Below are positions 7,205 to 13,719 of a stretch of DNA of 15,978 nt, piece by piece; the first letter of the stretch is position 1, and each line of letters begins with the position of its first letter. The notes under the pieces are model-generated. The model was not told where the DNA came from. It did no database searches and saw only the letters and a list, made by a program, of their open reading frames with translations. The position numbers and the translations under genes were made by a program. Origin of the DNA: AV2 sp035637175. Lineage in GTDB: Bacteria; Verrucomicrobiota; Verrucomicrobiia; Limisphaerales; AV2. The stretch spans positions 1 to 15,978 of the forward strand of contig DASPXS010000112.1 of assembly GCA_035637175.1 (NCBI GenBank). The letters run 5' to 3'.

Positions 7205-8020
7205 GTGACGAAATCCTGTGTGAACACTCCGCAAACCCAGACGCAGCCGGTGCTGCAGAAAAGTCCGGCGTCATCGGCCGTGGCCGTTGACCAGGACGGG
7301 CATCTGTTGTCCACCGAAAAGCTGGTCAAGGAATATCGCCAGCGTCGCGTCGTCAACGGCGTGTCCATTTACGTGGACGCGGGCGAAATCGTCGGCTTGT
7401 TGGGTCCCAATGGCGCGGGCAAAACCACGACGTTCAATATCGTCGTGGGTCTGGTCAAGCCGGAGGAGGGCCATGTTCGATTCAAGGAAAAAGAGATCAC
7501 CCGCCTGCCAATGCACCAACGCGCGCGGCTGGGCATCGGCTATTTGACACAGGAACCTTCCGTGTTCCGCAAACTGACCGTCGCACAGAACATCCTCGCC
7601 ATTCTGGAGACCTGCCGGATGAACGCGCAGGAACGGCGGGTGCGGCTGAAGTATCTGCTCGATGAACTTGATCTGGCGCCCCTGGCAACCAGCAAGGCCT
7701 ACACGCTCAGCGGCGGTGAAAAACGCCGCCTGGAGATCACCCGCGCGCTGGTGACCAGCCCGAAATTGATGTTGCTCGACGAACCGTTCAGCGGCATCGA
7801 CCCGATCGCGGTTTATGAAGTGCAGAAGATTGTCCGGCGATTGAAGGAGCGCGGTCTGGGCATCCTCGTCACCGATCACAACGTCCGTGAAACGTTGAAA
7901 CTGGTGGACCGGGCGTACTTGATTCACAAAGGCGAAGTGGTTTACGAAGGCGCGGCCGAGCAATTGGTGAACGACCCCAAGGCCCGCGAAATTTATCTCG
8001 GCCCGGAGTTCAATCTATGA
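7205..8020 (+). CDS. lptB: LPS export ABC transporter ATP-binding protein LptB
   Basis: ATPase that powers extraction of LPS from the inner membrane with LptF/LptG, which are not in this window. All ABC landmarks are present: Walker A GPNGAGKTT (67-75), Q-loop Gln116 in YLTQEPSVF, signature LSGGEKRR (168-175), Walker B LMLLDEP (188-194) with Glu193, and H-loop His225 in VTDHN. The segments GLLGPNGAGKTTTF, LSGGEKRRLEI and DEPFSGIDPIAV are characteristic of LptB rather than of other ABC ATPases. The GTG at 7205, 13 bp after the upstream stop, gives 271 residues, about 30 longer at the N-terminus than E. coli LptB. A GTG at 7280 would give 246 residues and closer family length. Neither has a clear Shine-Dalgarno, so the start is uncertain. 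Confidence 0.94.
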   Translation: MTKSCVNTPQTQTQPVLQKSPASSAVAVDQDGHLLSTEKLVKEYRQRRVVNGVSIYVDAGEIVGLLGPNGAGKTTTFNIVVGLVKPEEGHVRFKEKEITRLPMHQRARLGIGYLTQEPSVFRKLTVAQNILAILETCRMNAQERRVRLKYLLDELDLAPLATSKAYTLSGGEKRRLEITRALVTSPKLMLLDEPFSGIDPIAVYEVQKIVRRLKERGLGILVTDHNVRETLKLVDRAYLIHKGEVVYEGAAEQLVNDPKAREIYLGPEFNL

Positions 8021-8203
8021 ATCGGAGTGGTGGAGAGGTGGAGAGGTGGAGTGCCGGAGTGCCGGAGCGCCGGAGCAATGGCGCGCCGATGCGTTCGGAC
8101 GCCGTTCCTTGCCATCGCTCCCATACTCCGTTGCCCCGCACCGCTATCATTCCATCGCCCCACCACTCCCCTTCTCCATCACTCCATTACTCCGTCTCTT
8201 CCC
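8021..8203. repeat. Facing 8-bp-period repeat arrays before hprK
   Basis: The left arm (8021-8076) is seven contiguous 8-mers with the pattern NNYGGAGN: ATCGGAGT, GGTGGAGA twice, GGTGGAGT, GCCGGAGT, GCCGGAGC twice. The right arm (8109-8203) continues in 8-mers on the other strand, for example GCTCCCAT, ACTCCGTT, ATTCCATC, TCTCCATC, ACTCCATT, ACTCCGTC, and runs right up to the hprK ATG at 8204. About 30 bp of non-repeated sequence lies between. The arms are complementary only imperfectly, but the shared GGAG/CTCC core permits pairing in several registers. It occupies nearly the whole lptB-hprK gap, and no Shine-Dalgarno is visible in it next to the start codon. Confidence 0.9.
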
Positions 8204-9151
8204 ATGCAACGCGACATTGTCACCGTTGAACGTTTTTATACCGAGCACGCCGGCGAACTGGAAATGAAACTCGTGGGCGGGGCCGCGGGTCTGAAGCGGG
8301 TCATCCGGGAACCGACGGTCAATCGGCCGGGTCTGGCGCTGGCCGGTTTCACCAAATATTTCGCCAGCAAACGGGTGCAGGTGATCGGCAGCGCGGAATC
8401 GACCTTCCTCAGGTCCCTGAACAACGAGGAGCGGGAGCAGCGCTATGCGGATTTGTTTTCCTACAAAATCCCCTGCGTCGTTTTCAGTCGCAGCATCCAT
8501 CCGGACCGACTCTTTCTCAAAGCGGCGGAGCGGGCCGACGTGCCGGTGTTTCGCTGCCCGCTCATCACGATGAAATTCATCAACCTCGCCACGCTGGCGC
8601 TGGAAATGATGTTCGCGCCGCGCAGCACCGAGATGGGGAGCATGGTGGACATCCTGGGCGTCGGCGTCATCATCCGCGGCGAAAGCGGCATCGGCAAAAG
8701 CGAATGCGTGCTGGCCTTGATCGAACGCGGTTACAGTCTGGTTTCGGATGACGTGACCAAAGTGACGCTCGTGGACGGGCGCGAAGTCATCGGCACCAGC
8801 GCCGAGTTGACCCGCAATCACATGGAAGTGCGCGGCATCGGCATCATCAATGTGGCGGCGATGTTCGGCGTCAAATGCATCCGCGCCGAGAAACGGGTGG
8901 ACCTCGTCGTGACCCTGAAAACGTGGAACGAAGTGGAGGACGTGGACCGGCTCGGGATGGAGGAGCAATTTGTCAAAATCCTCGGCGCGGACGTTCCCCA
9001 CATCACTATTCCCGTGCGGCCGGGCCGCGATCTGGCGCGCTTGATCGAGGTGGCCGCATTCCAAACCAAGCTCAAACGTTCCGGTTACAACCCAGCCAAG
9101 GAATTGAACGACCGCCTGATCGCGCAAATGTCCCGCAAAATGCAGCTCTAA
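8204..9151 (+). CDS. hprK: HPr kinase/phosphorylase
   Basis: Phosphorylates HPr on its regulatory serine with ATP or pyrophosphate and reverses this by phosphorolysis, linking metabolic state to regulation. The 315-residue product has usual length and two-domain layout: an N-terminal domain (about 1-130) and a C-terminal kinase core with P-loop GESGIGKS (159-166), SDDVTKV (181-187) and the family signature MEVRGIGIINV (207-217), then a C-terminal VPVRPGRDLA-like segment (IPVRPGRDLA, 269-278). Of three residues commonly annotated as active-site in this family (His138, Lys159, Asp177 in Lactobacillus numbering), Lys165 and Asp183 are present at the right spacing, but the His position is Met144 (STEMGSMVD). 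The ATG at 8204 fits family length; upstream frame is repeat. Its substrate gene lies 45 bp downstream. Confident in family, less so in phosphorylase activity. Confidence 0.93.
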   Translation: MQRDIVTVERFYTEHAGELEMKLVGGAAGLKRVIREPTVNRPGLALAGFTKYFASKRVQVIGSAESTFLRSLNNEEREQRYADLFSYKIPCVVFSRSIHPDRLFLKAAERADVPVFRCPLITMKFINLATLALEMMFAPRSTEMGSMVDILGVGVIIRGESGIGKSECVLALIERGYSLVSDDVTKVTLVDGREVIGTSAELTRNHMEVRGIGIINVAAMFGVKCIRAEKRVDLVVTLKTWNEVEDVDRLGMEEQFVKILGADVPHITIPVRPGRDLARLIEVAAFQTKLKRSGYNPAKELNDRLIAQMSRKMQL

Positions 9152-9196
9152 AATTGACTGGCAATTGGGGCCGCCCACCCCGATAATCAGCCGTGC

Positions 9197-9508
9197 ATGA
9201 GCGTGATAAAAAAGCCGGCAGGCAGGCACTCTGAGCGCTCTGCCGCCACTCGCGAAATGACCATCGTTAACAAACTGGGTATTCACGCCCGGCCGGCGGC
9301 GATGTTTGTCAAAACCGCCAATCGCTTTGAATGCGATATTTACGTGGAAAAGGACGGCGAGAAGGTCAACGGCAAAAGCATCATGGGCCTGATGATGCTC
9401 GCCGCCGGTCCGGGCAGTAAACTGTCCGTTCATGCCGAGGGCGCAGACGCCGCCAAAGCCCTCAACGAATTGGAAGCTCTGCTGAATCGGAAGTTCGACG
9501 AAGAGTGA
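9197..9508 (+). CDS. ptsH: HPr-family phosphocarrier protein
   Basis: Small phosphocarrier of the phosphotransferase system and substrate of HprK. LGIHARPA (27-34) holds the enzyme-I phosphorylation site, His30, equal to His15 in B. subtilis. VNGKSIMGLMML (57-68) holds Ser61, exactly 31 residues later, equal to the HprK target Ser46. Both sites are therefore intact. From the ATG at 9197 the product has 103 residues, about 15 longer at the N-terminus than usual; the extra part (PAGRHSERSAATRE) looks like translated interspersed repeat. The ATG at 9257 would give 83 residues but cut the first beta strand. Neither start has a Shine-Dalgarno. No enzyme I or sugar-specific enzyme II is nearby, so the pair may act mainly in regulation; that is inference. 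Confidence 0.93.
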   Translation: MSVIKKPAGRHSERSAATREMTIVNKLGIHARPAAMFVKTANRFECDIYVEKDGEKVNGKSIMGLMMLAAGPGSKLSVHAEGADAAKALNELEALLNRKFDEE

Positions 9509-9523
9509 CTCCCTCAAGCCCCG

Positions 9524-9638
9524 CTGAAGCGTTGAATCGTTCAAGCGTTGAGTCGTTAAAATGGGTCGCCGGCAGGGAGCCTTGTTTTTCGCCCGAAACA
9601 CTTCATCGCTTCAATGGTTTGACGCTTAAATCATTTGC
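9524..9638. repeat. Facing 8-bp-period repeat arrays before gatC
   Basis: Left arm (9524-9563): CTGAAGCG, TTGAATCG, TTCAAGCG, TTGAGTCG, TTAAAATG, five contiguous 8-mers. Right arm (9599-9638), read on the minus strand: GCAAATGA, TTTAAGCG, TCAAACCA, TTGAAGCG, ATGAAGTG, again five contiguous 8-mers. The best perfectly inverted word is TGAAGCG (9525-9531) with CGCTTCA (9607-9613). About 35 bp of unrelated sequence lies between. The architecture matches the arrays before kdsC and hprK although the sequence is different. Confidence 0.85.
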
Positions 9639-9670
9639 CTTTTGTGCCCTTTCACGCCAGTGTCATGCGC

Positions 9671-9958
9671 ATGTCCGCCACGGATTTTGATGTCCGATAC
9701 GTCGCGCACCTGGCGCGCATCGAACTGACTTCAGGTGAGGAACAGCAGCTCGCCATCCAACTCGGCAACATTCTCGGCTACATCGAAAAGTTAAAGGAGT
9801 TGGACGTCAGCCAGGTCGAGCCGACCGCGCACGCCGTACCGATGGTCAACGTGACACGCCCGGACGAAGCGCGCGCCGGGTTGTCCAACGAGGATGCGTT
9901 GCGCAACGCCCCTGCCGCCGCCGGCGGCCTGTTCATCGTGCCGAAGATCGTGGAATGA
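9671..9958 (+). CDS. gatC: Aspartyl/glutamyl-tRNA amidotransferase subunit C
   Basis: Small subunit that wraps around GatA and stabilises the GatCAB complex, which turns misacylated Glu-tRNA(Gln) and Asp-tRNA(Asn) into Gln-tRNA(Gln) and Asn-tRNA(Asn). The 95-residue product shows the family pattern: VRYVAHLARIELTSGE (8-23), helix QLGNILGYIEKLKELD (30-45), V-P-T-A-H stretch (49-54), then NVTRPDEAR (60-68) and the C-terminal FIVPKIVE (88-95). The ATG at 9671 fits family length; an ATG at 9665 adds two residues, and a TTG at 9635 would translate repeat sequence. No Shine-Dalgarno is seen for any of them. gatA follows after 81 bp. Confidence 0.93.
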   Translation: MSATDFDVRYVAHLARIELTSGEEQQLAIQLGNILGYIEKLKELDVSQVEPTAHAVPMVNVTRPDEARAGLSNEDALRNAPAAAGGLFIVPKIVE

Positions 9959-9967
9959 AGCCGCGGG

Positions 9968-9987
9968 TTCGTGTCCATTCGTGGTTT
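9968..9987. repeat. Two-unit 10-bp repeat remnant in the gatC-gatA gap
   Basis: TTCGTGTCCA (9968-9977) is followed directly by TTCGTGGTTT (9978-9987), two 10-bp units sharing TTCGTG. It overlaps a GTG at 9971 that opens the gatA frame, which argues that translation of gatA starts downstream at 10040. It may be a decayed relative of the periodic arrays elsewhere in the window; with two units this is tentative. Confidence 0.4.
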
Positions 9988-10039
9988 TCCTGACACGGGA
10001 GCGGCCAGGCCCGACTCTCTCAACGCCTTCCGGAACCCG

Positions 10040-11515
10040 ATGTTGAACCAGCTTACAATACCTCAACTCACCGCCAGGCTCGCCCGACGCGAAGTCTCCG
10101 CCCGCGAAACAATGCAGGCGTGCCTCGACCAAATCGAGCGCGTCGATTCGAAAATCAAAGCCTTTCTCAGCTATGATGCCGCGGACGCGCTCGCGCAGGC
10201 CGATGCGGCGGACAAATCGTTGGCCGACGGATCGTCGCATGCGCAGCGCCCGTTGCTCGGCGTGCCGGTCGCCGTCAAAGATGTGCTCTGCGTCAAGGGC
10301 CATCCTTGCAACTGCGGCTCCAAAATCCTCGGGAAATTCATTTCACCCTACGACGCCACGGTCATTGAAAGATTGAAAGCCGCCGGCGCCGTCATCTTCG
10401 GGCGGCTGAACATGGACGAGTTTGCGATGGGCAGTTCGACCGAGAATTCGGCGTTCTGGACCACGCTGAACCCCTGGGACACCACACGCATTCCGGGCGG
10501 TTCCTCCGGCGGTTCAGCGGCAGCGGTCGCGGCCGATGAGGCCATCGCCACGCTGGGATCGGACACGGGCGGTTCAATTCGACAGCCCGCCGCCTTGTGC
10601 GGCGTTGTCGGTTTGAAACCGACTTACGGCCGCGTTTCGCGCTATGGGCTGGTCGCCTTCGCGTCGTCGCTCGACCAGATCGGGCCGTTTACCAAAGACG
10701 TGTGCGACGCCGCCCTCATGCTCCGGGTCATCGGCGGTCTGGATCCGTGCGACTCGACCAGCGTTCCTGAACCGGTGCCGGACTACCTCGCCGCGCTGAC
10801 GGGCGAGATCAAAGGATTGAAGCTCGGCCTGCCCAGGGAGTACCTCATCGGCGGTTTGGACGACGAAGTGAAACAAGCCGTCGATGTTGCCGTTCATCAA
10901 CTGCAAACGCTCGGCGCGGAAGTCAGGGAGATTTCTCTGCCGCATACCGATTACGCCGCGGCGACCTACTACATCATCGCGCCCGCCGAGGCTTCGGCAA
11001 ATCTCGCCCGCTTCGACGGCGTTCGCTACGGCCTGCGCGTGGAGGGCGCCGATCCGATTGCGCTTTACCGCAAGACGCGCGGGGCGGGTTTCGGCGCGGA
11101 GGTCAAACGCCGGATCATCCTCGGCACCTACGTCCTCAGCAGCGGTTACTACGACGCCTACTACCTGCGTGCCCAAAAAGTCCGCACGCTCATCCGCCAG
11201 GACTTTTTGAACGCGTTCGAGCACGTGGACGCCATTGTCACGCCCACCACACCCACCGCCGCGTTCAGGATCGGCGAAAAATCCGACGACCCGCTGCAAA
11301 TGTATCTCTCGGACGTTTTCACCGTCGCGGCGAACGTCGCCGGCATCTGCGGCATCAGCGTTCCGTGCGGCTTCACGAAATCGCCGAAGCTGCCCATCGG
11401 TTTGCAACTGCTCGGCAAGCCGCTGGGCGAAGAAACCATCCTGAAGATCGCTCATGCCTACGAGCAGAGTACGGAGTGGCACCTGGAGAAACCTGTTCTG
11501 CGAGGCGACTCCTGA
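10040..11515 (+). CDS. gatA: Aspartyl/glutamyl-tRNA amidotransferase subunit A
   Basis: Amidase subunit that releases ammonia from glutamine (or asparagine) for transamidation by GatB. The 491-residue product has the amidase-signature catalytic triad at the expected spacing: Lys80 in GVPVAVKD, cis-Ser155 in GGSSGGSAAAVAA, and nucleophile Ser179 in GSDTGGSIRQPAA. These equal Lys79, Ser154 and Ser178 of the S. aureus enzyme. Other family marks are FGRLNMDEFAMGSSTENS (120-137), the GLKPTYGRVSRYGLVAFASS segment (191-210), and C-terminal GLQLLGKPLGEE. The ATG at 10040 gives MLNQLTIPQL, the normal family start; a GTG at 9971 would add 23 residues encoded partly by repeat DNA. gatB does not follow; a TetR gene does, so gatB must be elsewhere. 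Confidence 0.95.
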   Translation: MLNQLTIPQLTARLARREVSARETMQACLDQIERVDSKIKAFLSYDAADALAQADAADKSLADGSSHAQRPLLGVPVAVKDVLCVKGHPCNCGSKILGKFISPYDATVIERLKAAGAVIFGRLNMDEFAMGSSTENSAFWTTLNPWDTTRIPGGSSGGSAAAVAADEAIATLGSDTGGSIRQPAALCGVVGLKPTYGRVSRYGLVAFASSLDQIGPFTKDVCDAALMLRVIGGLDPCDSTSVPEPVPDYLAALTGEIKGLKLGLPREYLIGGLDDEVKQAVDVAVHQLQTLGAEVREISLPHTDYAAATYYIIAPAEASANLARFDGVRYGLRVEGADPIALYRKTRGAGFGAEVKRRIILGTYVLSSGYYDAYYLRAQKVRTLIRQDFLNAFEHVDAIVTPTTPTAAFRIGEKSDDPLQMYLSDVFTVAANVAGICGISVPCGFTKSPKLPIGLQLLGKPLGEETILKIAHAYEQSTEWHLEKPVLRGDS

Positions 11516-11627
11516 ACTCCGCCGCGCCGTGGAACACGCAGGTCTGCCCGCCGGTTGTCAGGGCTTGCACCCGGTGTGCTGCCATCGTAAAAAGTACTTT
11601 GTGGCCGCCTCCGGGTGCTCATTGAAT

Positions 11628-11653
11628 ACCAAGTAACCGTCCGGTTACTTGGT
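11628..11653. promoter_or_regulatory. Perfect palindrome upstream of the TetR gene, probable operator
   Basis: ACCAAGTAACCG (11628-11639) and CGGTTACTTGGT (11642-11653) are perfectly inverted with a 2-bp centre, 21 bp before the TetR-gene ATG. The inner AACCG-N2-CGGTT core is of the kind bound by TetR-family dimers. A possible -35 TTGAAT (11622-11627) and a weak -10 TTACTT (11645-11650, 17-bp spacing) would overlap it, so binding would repress the regulator and the efflux genes behind it. The palindrome is seen directly; operator function is inferred. Confidence 0.75.
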
Positions 11654-11674
11654 GTGTCACTACCGGTATCCGCG

Positions 11675-12358
11675 ATGAAAGGTCCGGCTCCAGCGACCAG
11701 ACTCGGGAAAACCGCCGCGCGCGATCCCGAACGCACCCGCGAGCGGATTCTGTCCGCGGCACTCGATGAGTTCTCAGCCAAGGGTTTCGCCGGAGCGCGC
11801 GTCGATGTCATCGCCCGCCGCGCCCGCATCAACAAACGGATGCTTTACCATTATTTCGGCGACAAGACCGGGTTGTTCCGCCAGGTTTTGCGCCGAAAGA
11901 TGGCGCAACGCGCCGCCTGGGCGGCCTCCTCGCCGGACGATCCGGCCGAAAGTCTGCCGTACTGGTTTGAAAGGGCATTGCAGGACATCGATTGGATACG
12001 CCTGCAGCAGTGGGAAGCCCTGCAGGTCGGCCGGGGGACGGTGATTGATGAGAAAGCCCGGCGCAAGGCCGCCATCGCCGGTGTGGAAAACATCCGCAGC
12101 CGCCAGCAACGCGGGTTCATTGATGCCGGACTCGACGCAAGGCACGTGTTGCTGGCGATGGTTTCGCTGACGAGCTACGCGCTGGCGTTTCCCCAGGTCG
12201 CACGATTGATTACCGGGCTTTCCCCGAACGATCCCCGGTTCCGGATCGAGCGCACCCGGTTCCTTCGCTGGATGGGCGCGGCTTTGCGGCCCAGCAACCG
12301 GCCGGAACATCGACCGTCCCTCGAAGCCATCGGATCAGGCGAAAGGCAGGTTGCATGA
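11675..12358 (+). CDS. TetR/AcrR-family transcriptional regulator
   Basis: Probable local repressor of the efflux genes that follow. The 227-residue product has an N-terminal helix-turn-helix at about 19-68: RTRERILSAALDEFSAKGF, then VDVIARRARINKRMLYHYF with the usual Y-H-Y-F-G-D-K recognition-helix end. The C-terminal ligand and dimer region is alpha-helical, with GFIDAGLDARHVLLAMVSLT and a FPQ...RLITGLSP stretch as seen in many efflux-linked TetR proteins; the ligand cannot be told. The ATG at 11675 was chosen because the open frame from a GTG at 11615 would run through the operator palindrome. Its TGA overlaps an ATG (12355) in an ATGA, suggesting cotranscription with the adaptor gene. Confidence 0.92.
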   Translation: MKGPAPATRLGKTAARDPERTRERILSAALDEFSAKGFAGARVDVIARRARINKRMLYHYFGDKTGLFRQVLRRKMAQRAAWAASSPDDPAESLPYWFERALQDIDWIRLQQWEALQVGRGTVIDEKARRKAAIAGVENIRSRQQRGFIDAGLDARHVLLAMVSLTSYALAFPQVARLITGLSPNDPRFRIERTRFLRWMGAALRPSNRPEHRPSLEAIGSGERQVA

Positions 12359-12408
12359 AAGACGATTTGTTGGCGACGACTCACCCAGGCAGGCGCAGCC
12401 GCCACCGA

Positions 12409-12507
12409 CCTCGAATGTCGAGGGTCGAGAGACGACAGCACTCCCCTCACCCTGCCCTCTCCCCTCATCCGATGAGGGGAGAGGGTGGCTTCCAGCCGGG
12501 TGAGGGG
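12409..12507. repeat. Nested GA-rich palindrome (interspersed repeat) at the 5' end of the adaptor gene
   Basis: Three inverted repeats lie here: CCTCGA/TCGAGG (12409-12414, 12418-12423, 3-nt loop); a perfect 14-bp stem CCCTCTCCCCTCAT (12455-12468) with its complement at 12472-12485 and a 3-nt loop; and an outer 10-bp stem CCCCTCACCC (12443-12452) with GGGTGAGGGG (12498-12507). Translated in the adaptor's frame it gives SPHPALSPHPMRGEG, a peptide that looks like a translated repeat. Related words occur at 3406-3452. It would form a very stable RNA hairpin. Confidence 0.9.
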
Positions 12508-12543
12508 TGGGCCCGGAATTTTGCCCAGGCTGCGGAAGAGGGT

Positions 12544-13719
12544 GTGGCCGGCGCGTGCGGCATTCGATGCCGGCGTCGCGCCGGACGCCTGGCCCTGCTG
12601 CTGTTTGCCGGCGCCCTTTTCTCCGGCTGTTCCCGCAAAGATCCCGCCGGGGCGAAGTCGGGAAGAGGCGGCGAGGGCATGCCCGTGCCGGTGCTGGTCG
12701 GCAAGGCGGTGGAGAAAAACATGCCGGTGCAGATCAGCGCCATTGGAAATGTGCAGCCTTTCACGAAAGTGGCGGTCCGCTCGCAAATCACCGGGCAACT
12801 GGCCAGGGTCCGTTTCCAGGAAGGTTCCGACGTAATGAAAGGGGAACAGTTGTTCACGATCGACCCCCGGCCGGCAGAGGCGGCGTTGGAACAGACGAAG
12901 GCCAATCTGGCCCGCGACGAGGCCCAACTCGAAAATGCGCGGATTGAGTTTGCACGGGCGCAAAAGCTGTATGAATCAAACATCAGCTCCCGGGATGACT
13001 ACGACAAGGCGCAGGCCAATCTCGATACGCTGCGCGGGACCGTGCTGGCGGACCGGGCCGCCATCAGCAACGCGGCGCTCAACCTGGAATACACCTCCAT
13101 CCACTCGCCCATCGATGGCCGCGCCGGCAATGTCCTGGTGCACGAAGGAAACATTGTGAAGGCCGAGGACGACGTGCTGCTCCAAATCAACCAGGTTCAT
13201 CCAATCTTTATCACCTTCGCGGTGCCGGAGCAGTTCCTGCCCGAGATCCGGCGGCGGATGCGCGACGGACCGCTCAAAGCGCGGGCGAATTTCGTGAACC
13301 TGGACGGACCGCCTCCGCAGGGCAACGTGGTGTTCATCGATAATGCCGTGGACCCGACGACCGGCACCATTCAACTCAAAGCCACGTTCGATAACCCGGA
13401 CAATACGCTCTGGCCCGGCCAGTTCGTGCAGGTGATCGTGACCCTGTCCGAGCAGGCGAACGCGGTCGTGGTGCCGACGCCGGCGATTCAGGCCGGACAA
13501 AACGGCGACTTCGTCTTTGTCGTCGGGGCGGACCAGAAGGTCGAAATGCGTCCGGTGATTGCGGGCGCGGCGCGCGATGGCCAAACGGTGGTCCAGAGCG
13601 GCGTTAAGCCCGGCGAGACCGTGGTGATCGACGGCCAATTGCGGCTCGTGCCCGGCGCTCGAGTGGAGGCAAAACCCGCCAACACGCCCGACGCGACAGC
13701 GCAGGCGCAGGAGCAATGA
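12544..13719 (+). CDS. RND efflux periplasmic adaptor (membrane fusion) lipoprotein, MdtA/AcrA-like
   Basis: Links an RND pump to an outer-membrane channel. Starting at the GTG at 12544 the 391-residue product has a lipoprotein signal: RCRRRAGR, hydrophobic LALLLFAGALF and a lipobox FSGC with Cys29 as lipid site. A GGAAGAG stands just upstream of that GTG. The frame is open back to an ATG at 12355 that overlaps the TetR stop and follows AAAGGCAGG, but that start adds 63 residues of repeat and would bury the signal. Then come a lipoyl/barrel half (AVRSQITGQLARVRFQEGSDVMKGEQLF, shown as 78-105), an alpha-hairpin (about 112-180, with LARDEAQLENARIEFARAQ), the second lipoyl half YTSIHSPIDGRAGNVLVHEG (183-202), and the beta-barrel with DPTTGTIQLKATFDNP. 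Its TGA overlaps the pump start. Confidence 0.9.
   Translation: MAGACGIRCRRRAGRLALLLFAGALFSGCSRKDPAGAKSGRGGEGMPVPVLVGKAVEKNMPVQISAIGNVQPFTKVAVRSQITGQLARVRFQEGSDVMKGEQLFTIDPRPAEAALEQTKANLARDEAQLENARIEFARAQKLYESNISSRDDYDKAQANLDTLRGTVLADRAAISNAALNLEYTSIHSPIDGRAGNVLVHEGNIVKAEDDVLLQINQVHPIFITFAVPEQFLPEIRRRMRDGPLKARANFVNLDGPPPQGNVVFIDNAVDPTTGTIQLKATFDNPDNTLWPGQFVQVIVTLSEQANAVVVPTPAIQAGQNGDFVFVVGADQKVEMRPVIAGAARDGQTVVQSGVKPGETVVIDGQLRLVPGARVEAKPANTPDATAQAQEQ

Noticed and set aside
5455..7368. 637-codon open frame antisense to the LptC/LptA-like gene
   Set aside because: GC-rich shadow frame; the product is rich in Arg/His with no recognisable motif, while the plus-strand frame has a signal peptide and repeated domains.
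8147..9601. 484-codon antisense open frame over hprK and ptsH
   Set aside because: Shadow of two clearly identified genes; composition typical of the reverse complement of high-GC coding DNA.
12409..12507. Insertion sequence end
   Set aside because: No transposase frame or target duplication is visible; it is a short nested palindrome, consistent with a non-coding interspersed repeat.
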